The notes beneath the pieces are model-generated. The model was not told the DNA's origin. It worked only from the letters and a program-made list of their open reading frames with translations, and ran no database searches. Below, piece by piece: positions 16,623-24,164 of a stretch of 64,000 bases of DNA. The position numbers were made by a program, and so were the translations under genes. The stretch is taken from assembly GCF_040907265.1 (NCBI RefSeq), contig NZ_JBFOHP010000002.1:7998001-8062000 (forward strand). The letters run 5' to 3'. Origin of the DNA: Streptomyces sclerotialus (GTDB lineage Bacteria > Actinomycetota > Actinomycetes > Streptomycetales > Streptomycetaceae). How positions within the stretch are numbered: the first letter of the stretch is position 1; every line of letters starts with the position of its first letter.

Positions 16623-16965
16623 TCAGCGCTTGCCCGTGCGTACCGCTCCCGCGCTCGCCGCGACCACCATGGCGACCGCGGCGCACTGCGGCAGCGACAG
16701 CCCCTGGCCCAGCACCAGGAAACCGGCCAGGGCAGCAACGGCCGGCGCCAGACTCGTGAGTACGGCGATCGTCGCCGCGGGCAGTCGGCGCAGGGCGAGC
16801 AGTTCCAGAGCGTAGGGCACCCCCGAGCTCATGACCGCGATGGCCGGCCCCAGGCCGAGCACCTCCGGTCCGAACAGCGTCGCGACCGACGTTCCGATGC
16901 CCAGCGGCAGACTGACCAGCGCGGCGACTGCCATCGCGATCGTCAGGCCGTCCAGCCGTGGGAAG
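16623..16965 (-). pseudogene. EamA/DMT transporter remnant, C-terminal half
   Basis: About 113 codons from FPRLDGLTIAMAVAALVSLP to the stop, with typical RhtA/EamA helices (VMSSGVPYALELLALRRLPA, TIAVLTSLAPAVAALAGFLV, GQGLSLPQCAAVAMVVAASA). The first half of the transporter is missing; upstream sequence in this frame is antisense of a LysR remnant. Family members export amino acids or metabolites. Not functional as is. Confidence 0.75.
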
Positions 16966-16982
16966 CGGGCCCCCGCACGTGC

Positions 16983-17242
16983 GCGACAGCCCGCCCGGTC
17001 GCGGCCATCGAGGTGTCCAACACCGACGAGTGGCTCATCGCGAGCGCCGCGGACCGCGCGGTGGGCATCTCCACGACGGCCACCCCGCGGAACCACACCC
17101 CCCGTCATTGGTCCACCGCCCGCTCTCGGACGCACCGGCTGTCCCCGTCGTCATCGTCTGGCGCGACGGACCAGGCCACCCTGCCATTCCGGACCTGGTG
17201 GCACTGGCACATGAGGTCATCCGGACCGGAGAACCCCTGTGA
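16983..17242 (+). pseudogene. LysR regulator remnant, C-terminal effector domain, frameshifted
   Basis: One frame gives ARPVAAIEVSNTDEWLIASA then DRAVGISTTATPRNHT. After a slip near 17095 another frame gives PLSDAPAVPVVIVWRDGPGH then PAIPDLVALAHEVIRTGEPL and a stop. This is the end of a LysR substrate-binding domain. LysR-EamA divergent pairs are common in Streptomyces, and here both members were cut at about 16970, suggesting one deletion through their shared region. Confidence 0.7.
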
Positions 17243-17351
17243 CTGGTACTGGAGACCCTGTGATCAAGGGTCGTCCCATAACTGATCCTTGAGTTGTTGC
17301 AGGCCGTTCGGCGTCGTGCGGGGCGGGTCTTCCGGAGGAGCGTCTGCCTCG

Positions 17352-17960
17352 TCAGCGAGATAGTCCCAGGAACCGGGTGGCCGAGGTCCACGCCTGACGG
17401 CTGTGCACGGCGGAGTAGTGAGGACTGCCGGGATCGCAGAAGCCATGGCGACAGGGGTGCACCTCCGTCACGACACCCTTCCGGTCCACCAGGCGTTCGG
17501 TGATTGCCGGCACCGAGAAGCTGGGCTCCTGCTCGGCGAAGATCACGAGGCACGGGGCGGTCGGTTGAATGTCCAGGTGGTCACGGATCCGGGATCCGTA
17601 GAAGCACACTGCGCCGTCCACGGCGCCGGTCCCGGAGGCGAGCCAGGTGCTGGTGGCTCCGACGCTGAAACCGATGCAGAGCACTCTGCGATAGCGCTCA
17701 CGAAGGCCCTCGGCGTACTGCGCGAGTGCGTTGCCCATGCCTGCCACGCCTGGGGTTCGCGTGAATTGTCGGTATGCCTCGGACTCGTCTTCGCGGGCGT
17801 ACACGACGCCCGATGGAAGGAAACCGGGTGTGAAGACATCGCAGCGGTACGGGCGGAGCATCTTGGCGACGCCGCTGATGTGCTCGTTGACCCCGTATAT
17901 CTCGTGGGCGACGACCACGGCCGTGTCGTGGCCGTTACTGTCCCGGGAGTGGCTTGCCAT
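17352..17960 (-). CDS. Dienelactone hydrolase family protein
   Basis: A 202-residue alpha/beta hydrolase. The DLH-type Glu lies in VVVAHEIYGVNEHI. The nucleophile elbow is GFSVGAT with Ser, where classical dienelactone hydrolases have Cys (GFCFGG). The catalytic His is in CRHGFCDP. It probably hydrolyses a small ester or lactone in the cytoplasm. It is intact although it lies inside a region full of gene remnants (LysR/EamA on one side, IS5 debris on the other). Confidence 0.85.
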   Translation of the reverse strand: MASHSRDSNGHDTAVVVAHEIYGVNEHISGVAKMLRPYRCDVFTPGFLPSGVVYAREDESEAYRQFTRTPGVAGMGNALAQYAEGLRERYRRVLCIGFSVGATSTWLASGTGAVDGAVCFYGSRIRDHLDIQPTAPCLVIFAEQEPSFSVPAITERLVDRKGVVTEVHPCRHGFCDPGSPHYSAVHSRQAWTSATRFLGLSR

Positions 17961-18077
17961 GAAAGGACTGTAACCAGGTCAAACACTGATGATCAGCTGG
18001 TGGCTGATGAGTTGATGTTGGACCGCGTCGGGAGCGCACCCCTTCGGATCGCCTGTTCACGAATGAGATGATCTTGG

Positions 18078-18457
18078 TGTGGTGGGCGTGATCTCGGTGT
18101 CGGAGCCGTCCTGGGCGGCCCCGTTCACCGGGCTGAGCCCGCGCTGCTCACGCACGTTGATGACGGTGGTACGCCGAGAAGTCACCAACGAGCCGGTGCG
18201 CGGACGGCCATGGGGCCTGTTCCCCGGAGGGCCGTGATGCCGCACCGCCGGGCGCAGGGTCAGGCCGCACTCCCGGGCTGGAAACAGGAACACAATTGCT
18301 TCCACGAGCAGGTACGGTTCCGAGTGGAGCACGTCTTCGCCCGCATGAAGGGGTGGAAGAGCCTGCGTGACGGCCGCCTCAAGGACGATGGCGTGCACCA
18401 CGCGATGCTTGGCATCGCGCACCCGCACAACCTCGCCCTCACGGACCGAGCGAACAA
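18078..18457 (+). mobile_element. IS5-type transposase remnant with internal deletion
   Basis: The N-terminal part (VVGVISVSEPSWAAPFTGLS, then TLMTVVRREV and VRGRPWGL) reads from 18078 to about 18237. The C-terminal part (MPHRRAQGQAALPGWKQEHN, then RVEHVFARMKGWKSLRDGRL and KDDGVHHAMLGIAHPHNLAL) follows in another frame from about 18238. Together they are the ends of a DDE transposase with the central catalytic core deleted. No terminal inverted repeats were identified. Confidence 0.75.
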
Positions 18458-18542
18458 CTCGGCCGGTGGCCATCCGCCTCCCGCCGCAAAGAAGATCGGT
18501 TACGGGACGACCCCCTACCCTTGGTGACCGCCGCAATTCAAT

Positions 18543-18713
18543 GCTGTGATGTACGCGGCCGACCTGCTGCTCCCGGTCGTCGACTTCGGCCAGGAGAAGG
18601 CGTTCGCGCCCACCGGGCCGTACCAGTGGCTGGCCTTCCTCCTCACGGCGGCGGGCTGGGTGTTCGCCACCACCGTGGCAGCCGGCGCCACACGCAGCCT
18701 CACACGTCAATGA
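18543..18713 (+). pseudogene. C-terminal remnant of a membrane-associated protein
   Basis: Fifty-six codons (AVMYAADLLLPVVDFGQEKA, then PTGPYQWLAFLLTAAGWVFA and TTVAAGATRSL) ending in TGA. The pattern of a membrane hairpin with GP(Y/D)QW..A....GW...T.V.AG.TR matches the tail of Streptomyces proteins annotated as membrane-associated oxidoreductases. All upstream coding sequence is lost to the transposase remnant. The parent identity is a memory-based guess. Confidence 0.5.
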
Positions 18714-18762
18714 CGCATGGCGAACCCGCTTGATCAGGTCCTGGTAGAGCCTCATGGCCGGC

Positions 18763-20157
18763 TCAGTTGGCTGTTGTCTCGAGGTCCGTGTCGGAAAGCT
18801 CCTCCGCTCCCGGCTTCCCCCTGTCGGGGTAGCCGCCCGCGCCTCGGCGGGTGACGCGGAGCATGTCGTGCATGGCGTCCGCCGTGGTGATGATTTCGTC
18901 GAACAGGGCATGCATCGAGGCCCTGGTGTCCGCGAACCACTTGTCGAATTCCTTGCGGTCGCTCGGCGGGAGTTCATTGTCCCGCGCCTGCCTTCGAGCA
19001 TCCTGGTCGATGATTATCGACTCCAGCACGTCGCCACTGTAGGCCCTGATCGCCGCGCCGCCGTTCCAGTCCCTCGTACCGCACGTGTCCACGGCGGCCA
19101 GCACGTTGCGGGACAGTTCCGAGTACCTCAGTGAGTTGGGGTCGGAACCGCTCGCGTCCTTCGCGGCTCCTTGCATCGCGGAACGGAACCGGGGGTGCTC
19201 CCGCTTGACCCCCGCCTTCGCCGCTTCCTCCTTCAGCCTTTCCAGCTTCCCCTTCGCCCCTTGCTGGGCAAGCGCCCGGCCCCGCTGCTCCTTGCTCAGA
19301 CTCCGGCCTTGATCGTTGAGTTCCTTGATCCGCTGATCCCGCATGCTCTTCAATTTGCTGTGAACATTGTCAGCCAGCGAATTGAGCGCGTTGAAGATGT
19401 GCTCTCCCTGCTTCGATGAGCCGGTGTTCTTCGGTGCGCGCTGAACGTCGGCCGACTGAGCTGAAGGGGAAACGGCGTGTTGCGGGCCGTCCGCTGCCGA
19501 TTCCCCGGGTTGCCGGCTGTCCACGGCACGCTGGACGGGGGCGGCCATGACCCGGGTGGCGTTGGCTTCGGCCTCGCGCTCGAAACGGTCGGAGGGGTCG
19601 GAGACCTTGAGTCCGGCCCCGTTGTCGGTACCGGCAACGGGCCCCTGGCGCTGCTGGATGACGTGTGTCAGCTCGTGGGCGAGCGTGTGCTTGTCGGCGC
19701 CGCCGTCACCGATGACGACGTGATTGCCCGAGGTGTAGGCGCGGGCACCCACTTCGGCGGCGGAAGCCCGGGCAGTGCTGTCGGTGTGGAGGCGGACATC
19801 GGAGAAGTCGGCGCCGAGACGGGCTTCCATCTCCTGGCGTACCGCTTGGTCCATGGGCTGTCCGCCGCTGCTGAGTACGTCGTGGACGGCGGAGCGCTGT
19901 ACGGGAGCGGGGGCCGACTCGGTCTGCTGGTGACCGCAGCCGGCGCTGTGCTCGTGGTGTTCCTCCTCGTTCGCCCGCTGGAGCATGCGGGCGACGGCAG
20001 CGTTGCCGGCGGACCGCTGCAGGGCGAGGAGCGACTGCGAGGGCGTGGCTCCGAGCCTGGACCGACCCGTTCCCGACGCGCTGGTGCGGTCCGGCGCCCG
20101 GTTGACGGGACGGAACGTGTTGCTGTCAGGGTCTTTGCTGGTGTCCCGGGCGCGCAT
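18763..20157 (-). CDS. DUF4157 protein, putative contractile-injection-system cargo
   Basis: A 464-residue protein; the ATG at 20157 follows GGAGAGGACCCC. Order: a disordered leader, the tag LALQRSAGNAAVARML (about 43-58), a His-rich stretch, the DUF4157 domain (about 85-170) with the zinc-peptidase-like motif HELTH (161-165) in LAHELTHVIQQRQ, then a long helical, charged C-terminal region of about 230 residues (KLERLKEEAAKAGVKREH; EFDKWFADTRASMHALFDEI). DUF4157 and the LQRSAGNAAV tag are known to associate with extracellular contractile injection systems. The C-terminal region has no family I recognise and may be the effector. No structural CIS genes are in the window. Confidence 0.8.
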   Translation of the reverse strand: MRARDTSKDPDSNTFRPVNRAPDRTSASGTGRSRLGATPSQSLLALQRSAGNAAVARMLQRANEEEHHEHSAGCGHQQTESAPAPVQRSAVHDVLSSGGQPMDQAVRQEMEARLGADFSDVRLHTDSTARASAAEVGARAYTSGNHVVIGDGGADKHTLAHELTHVIQQRQGPVAGTDNGAGLKVSDPSDRFEREAEANATRVMAAPVQRAVDSRQPGESAADGPQHAVSPSAQSADVQRAPKNTGSSKQGEHIFNALNSLADNVHSKLKSMRDQRIKELNDQGRSLSKEQRGRALAQQGAKGKLERLKEEAAKAGVKREHPRFRSAMQGAAKDASGSDPNSLRYSELSRNVLAAVDTCGTRDWNGGAAIRAYSGDVLESIIIDQDARRQARDNELPPSDRKEFDKWFADTRASMHALFDEIITTADAMHDMLRVTRRGAGGYPDRGKPGAEELSDTDLETTAN

Positions 20158-20359
20158 GGGGTCCTCTCCGCGAGTGATGACGTCCCTCCTGCATACGCGG
20201 TCGGCAGCCGGCAGGTCAGGGGCGCCAGGGCAGAGGTCGGTGCACGATCGGACGGCGGAGGCGGGCCGCTCGGACATTGCTTTCTGTCCGCCTCGCCCAC
20301 CCCGCCCGCTGCGTCAGTCTCCGTGCGGGAGACCGACACCGCCCCCGCACCGGCCGCAC

Positions 20360-20470
20360 TCTGAGCAACCGCCCGACCGCCCCAACCGGCCGCCCGACCG
20401 ACTGCCCAACCGTCCGCCCGGCCGCCCGGCCGCCCGACCGCCTGACCACCTGACCACCCGGCCGCCGGAC
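20360..20470. repeat. accgcccg / ggccgcccgaccg degenerate repeats
   Basis: About 110 bases of short cytosine-rich repeats between the divergent DUF4157 and XRE genes. No clear operator was resolved within them. Confidence 0.8.
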
Positions 20471-20507
20471 TCGAACTGGAGTGGGGCATGCGTTTTAGCA
20501 TGGCCGC

Positions 20508-21374
20508 ATGGAGATATCGAAGCTGTCCGCCGAGGCGCGGCAGCGGCGTAGTGCTGAGATACGGGCGTTTCTGCGCTCGCGGCGGGCGCGGCTGACGCCC
20601 GCGGACGTGGGTATGGCGGCGGGCAGCGGTCGACGTACACCGGGGCTGCGGCGCGAGGAAGTGGCGGTACTCGCGGGAGTGGGTGTCTCCTGGTACACGT
20701 GGCTGGAGCAGGGGCGCGACATCAACGTGTCGGCCGAAGTGCTGGACGCCATCGCCCGAGTACTGCGCCTGGCCGCCGCCGAGCGCGAGCACCTGTACCT
20801 GCTGGCCGGACTGAATCCGCCCCAGGCCGCGCCAGCGGACCGCGCCGTCCCGGCGGGGATCCGCCGGGTCGTCGACGGGTGGCTGCCGCGGCCCGCGTAC
20901 GTCATCGACCGGCACTGGAAGCTGGTCGCCGTCAACCGGGCGGCCCAACTGGTATTCGGGTACGGGGAGTTCGACCACAGTTGTCTGGTCAGCTTCTTCA
21001 CCGGTGCGCACTTCCGCGCCGTGCTGTGCGGCTGGGAGGACGCGGCGCGGCAGATCGTCGGCCTGTTCCGCGCGGATGCCGCGCGCTACCCGGACGATCC
21101 GGAGTTCGGCCGGCTCGCGGAGGACATGTGTGCCGTCAGTCCCGCCTTCGCCGCCGTCTGGGCAGAACATCCGGTGGGCGCCGCGACCGAGGGCACCAAG
21201 TCACTGGTGCACCCCTCAGCGGGAGAGCTGACATTCGACTACACGATGCTGCCCGTCTCCGATCTGCCGGGCGCTCGGCTGCTGCTGTACACACCGGCGG
21301 GCGGGACACCGACCGAGAGCCGCGTGGTCGACCTGCTGGACGCTGACGAGCTGGTCACGGTCACCGCCTCGTAA
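20508..21374 (+). CDS. XRE family regulator with MmyB-like ligand domain
   Basis: A 288-residue repressor of the class common in Streptomyces. The N-terminal HTH (about 20-95) contains TPGLRREEVAVLAGVGVSWY and TWLEQGRDINVS. The C-terminal MmyB-like PAS-type domain begins about residue 115 (RPAYVIDRHWKLVAVNRAAQ), with HPSAGELTFDYTMLPV near the end. Such regulators usually control an adjacent short-chain dehydrogenase; an SDR gene follows at 21544 on the same strand, 169 bases later. The fatty-acid-like ligand suggested for MmyB domains is a family-level inference. Confidence 0.9.
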   Translation: MEISKLSAEARQRRSAEIRAFLRSRRARLTPADVGMAAGSGRRTPGLRREEVAVLAGVGVSWYTWLEQGRDINVSAEVLDAIARVLRLAAAEREHLYLLAGLNPPQAAPADRAVPAGIRRVVDGWLPRPAYVIDRHWKLVAVNRAAQLVFGYGEFDHSCLVSFFTGAHFRAVLCGWEDAARQIVGLFRADAARYPDDPEFGRLAEDMCAVSPAFAAVWAEHPVGAATEGTKSLVHPSAGELTFDYTMLPVSDLPGARLLLYTPAGGTPTESRVVDLLDADELVTVTAS

Positions 21375-21543
21375 GGCCGTGTGAGGCCGTACCACCACGC
21401 GCCATGGCGCGGCACGGCGCGGCACGGCTCTGTGGTGTCGTCGACCGGCCGCGCGGTCGCTGGTCAGTGCCGAGGGTGGTGGTGACAGACCCAGGATCAG
21501 GTGACACTGCCGGCATTCCCCGTACCGCCTCAGGATCGTTGGC

Positions 21544-22302
21544 ATGCAGCGATTCACGAACAAGACGGTCCTGGTCACCGGCGGCACCAGCGGTATGGGG
21601 CTCGCCACCGCGCGGCGGCTCCTGGACGAGGGCGCCTACGTCGTCATCACCGGCCGCGACACCGCACGCCTCGACGCGGCGGTCGCCCAGCTCGACGCGG
21701 TGGAGGACCGCGTCCTGGCCGTGCGGGCCGACGCGGCCTCCCTGTCCGACCTCGACACACTGATGCGCCGTATCGAGACCTGGCGAGGCACGCTGGACGC
21801 GGTCTTCGCCAACGCCGGGGTCGGCGTCTTCAAGCCGACCGCGGAGATCACCGAGGAGGACTTCGACCGGACGGTCGACGTCAACTTCAAAGGTGTCTTC
21901 TTCACCGTGCAGAAGGCGTTGCGGCTGATGCCGCGGGGCGGCGCCGTCGTCATCAACGCCTCCTGGACCCTGTACCGCGGACTGCCCGTCGCCTCTGTCT
22001 ATTCCGCCAGCAAGGCGGCGGTACACAACCTCGCCCGCACCATGGGCTCCGACCTGGCCGCCCGCGGCATCCGCGTCAACTCCGTCAGCCCCGGCTACAT
22101 CGACACACCGATGTGGCGCGGGGCCAACACCCACCCGGAAGCGGAAGCCCGCAACTCCGCCGAGGTGGCACTGGGCGCGCTCGGTCATCCGGACGAAGTC
22201 GCCGCGGCCGTCGCCTTCCTCGCTTCCGACGACGCCGCGTACATCACGGGCCAGGACCTCGTCGTCGACGGCGGCCTCGTCGGCTCGGTACCGGCCCGAT
22301 GA
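21544..22302 (+). CDS. Short-chain dehydrogenase/reductase
   Basis: A 252-residue classical SDR. The NAD(P)-binding motif is TGGTSGMG (12-19), the NAG motif is in VFANAGVGVF, and the catalytic Ser-Tyr-Lys are in NASWTLYRGLPVASVYSASK. The C terminus ITGQDLVVDGGLVG is typical. GRDTARLDA after strand two favours NADP(H). Substrate unknown. Probable target of the preceding XRE regulator. Confidence 0.9.
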   Translation: MQRFTNKTVLVTGGTSGMGLATARRLLDEGAYVVITGRDTARLDAAVAQLDAVEDRVLAVRADAASLSDLDTLMRRIETWRGTLDAVFANAGVGVFKPTAEITEEDFDRTVDVNFKGVFFTVQKALRLMPRGGAVVINASWTLYRGLPVASVYSASKAAVHNLARTMGSDLAARGIRVNSVSPGYIDTPMWRGANTHPEAEARNSAEVALGALGHPDEVAAAVAFLASDDAAYITGQDLVVDGGLVGSVPAR

Positions 22303-22331
22303 GCGTGGCGGGTGCCGCTCTGCCGCTCCGC

Positions 22332-22865
22332 TCACAGGTCCTTTCGCAGGAGGGCACACATCGTTTCGTAGCGATGGACCGTCCCGTCGGGTGCTTCCTC
22401 GTCCCACGCATCCGGCCTGCGGCTGTACTCGACGTAGCCCAGGCGCTCGTACAGGGCGCGAGCCCGCGGGTTGTTCTCCTCCACCGCCAATTCGGCCCTT
22501 CGCAGGCCGCGGTTCCTGATCCGCTGTTCGGCGGCTCGGATCAGCAGTGATCCCAGGCCACAGGACTGGAGTGCCGGGAGCACGGCGAGCTGCCACAAGG
22601 TTCCGGCCCCTTCGGTGACCTGGTAGTCGATGCCGCCGATCGCCACCGGTAGGTCCGTAGGAGTGCAGACGGCCAGGTAGTCCACCTCGCCCGCCGAAGC
22701 GCGGGCCAACTCACGCTCCACGTGGCGCAGGTGGGTTGCCGAGCCGGACCAGGTGCACGCGGGCAGGTCCCGGGGCAGCAGGTCGCGCACGCTGACGGGC
22801 ATGACGATGGTGGCGTCGGCGGTGGCCTTGCTGGGGGCGTGTGTGGTGTTCACAGCCCCGAGCAT
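22332..22865 (-). CDS. GNAT N-acetyltransferase
   Basis: About 177 residues. The acetyl-CoA loop is LPALQSCGLGSLLIRAAEQR and the C-terminal strand NNPRARALYERLGYVEYSRR, both canonical for GNAT. The start is uncertain: the ATG at 22865 (weak RBS GGTAGGC) is used; 22895 and 22802 are in-frame alternatives. It converges with the SDR gene. Substrate unknown. Confidence 0.82.
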   Translation of the reverse strand: MLGAVNTTHAPSKATADATIVMPVSVRDLLPRDLPACTWSGSATHLRHVERELARASAGEVDYLAVCTPTDLPVAIGGIDYQVTEGAGTLWQLAVLPALQSCGLGSLLIRAAEQRIRNRGLRRAELAVEENNPRARALYERLGYVEYSRRPDAWDEEAPDGTVHRYETMCALLRKDL

Positions 22866-22947
22866 GCCTACCGTCGCGATGGCGCGGCAACGCATGTGGT
22901 CCCACGGCCCGTCGGGAGCGAGTCCGCCGGTCCGGTCGGCCGCCGGG

Positions 22948-23901
22948 TCAGTCGATCTCGAACCGTCCTGGGGTGGGCACCGCCGGTGCCGCTGCGGGCG
23001 CCTGGGCCGGCTCCAGGGCCTGGTTCCCTTCCAAGGCGCTCGCGCCGACCCAGTTCAGGTCGGAGTCGAAGTCGGATTCGCTGTCGCTGCTGTTCGGTGC
23101 CTGGGTGGCATCCGAGATGCTTTCGCCCTTTCTGGGTTTTCCTTGCTTCTGGTTGATCCGCTTTATCGCGTCCTGCAGGGCATTCGGGTTCTCCAGCAGG
23201 GGAAGTCCGATCCCGGGTGCTTCCTTCCCGGTGGCTGCCTTGAAGGCGCCGCGGGCAAAAGTGGTGCAGTTGTACGATGCGAGGCTGTAGGGGTGATTGG
23301 AGTTGTGGGTGACGTACTCCTTGAACTTCTCCACCTGGGCGGCCGTCAGTTCCACATCGAGCCTGCTGGTGGCGTCGTCCGGACTGTCGTAGTTCTTGCG
23401 GACCGCGCCGCGCACCGTCCTGAAGGCATTGCGGGCGTTGACTTCTTCCGTCGGGAAGAATCCGTAGGTCTTGTACGAGGTGTCGTCCCCTGATTTCGTG
23501 TACAGGGTCACCCACGCGTGTCCGAAGCCGCCCGCTACGTATTGCGCCCGATGGGTCCTGCTCGTCTTGCGGACCTGAATGTGGAGCCGGTAGGTGGGAC
23601 TGCCCGCGTCGTTCTCGCCGGCCCGCTGGAGAGCGAGTGCGCCGGTCTCCGGCCGGCGGTTGAGCAGCTGCGTCACGGCGGCGTTGCCCGCGCTGCGTTG
23701 GAGGGCGAGCATCTGAGCCGCGTCCATCTGAGCCGTGTCCAGGTGGCTCCCGGCGCCTTCGGTGGTCACCGTGATGGGCAGCGCCGGGCGGGGCGAGGGG
23801 ACGGAACGCTGTGGCCTCGCGACGTGCTGTGGTCTCGCGGCGACCGGAGCGCGGCCACCCCGGGCTGCGGGGTGGACGGGTTGTCCGTGTTGAGGTCCCA
23901 T
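22948..23901 (-). CDS. Putative injection-system cargo with papain-like domain
   Basis: About 317 residues; the ATG at 23901 or the GTG three bases earlier follows AGGGAGTCAAC. A disordered leader carries the tag LALQRSAGNAAVTQLL (about 65-80), the same as in the DUF4157 protein 3 kb away. The central domain has a conserved His in GGFGHAWVTLYTKSGDDTSY and a Cys in NHPYSLASYNCTTFARGAFK, the order and context seen in permuted papain-fold (NlpC/P60-like, DUF4105-type) amidases. The tail is acidic and Pro/Ala-rich. A toxin or peptidase delivered by a contractile injection system is a reasonable inference. No signal peptide. Confidence 0.7.
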   Translation of the reverse strand: MGPQHGQPVHPAARGGRAPVAARPQHVARPQRSVPSPRPALPITVTTEGAGSHLDTAQMDAAQMLALQRSAGNAAVTQLLNRRPETGALALQRAGENDAGSPTYRLHIQVRKTSRTHRAQYVAGGFGHAWVTLYTKSGDDTSYKTYGFFPTEEVNARNAFRTVRGAVRKNYDSPDDATSRLDVELTAAQVEKFKEYVTHNSNHPYSLASYNCTTFARGAFKAATGKEAPGIGLPLLENPNALQDAIKRINQKQGKPRKGESISDATQAPNSSDSESDFDSDLNWVGASALEGNQALEPAQAPAAAPAVPTPGRFEID

Positions 23902-24164
23902 CACGTTGACTCCCTCTTGGCGCGTGCCGTGACAGTCGGTCATTCCCGCACGGTGAGCCGTGGCCGGTCGAGAGCCGTTCGGGCAGTCCTGTGGGCAATG
24001 TGGAAGGGAAGGTGATTGCGTTCAACTTATTGACTGGACTGGGGTGTGTTCATAGCTTGTCGACGCACTAGTTGGTGACGAGTGGTGACGTGAAGCGGCG
24101 TGAAGTGACGTGAAGTGAAGAGGGGCGGCTGGCTGTTGCCGCCACGGTCCACCGAGGAGGACAC

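Noticed and set aside
17264..17446. Short minus-strand frame ending LQQLKDQLWDDP, resembling a transposase tail
   Set aside because: Too short, and no matching inverted repeat or upstream transposase sequence; it overlaps the hydrolase gene in another frame.
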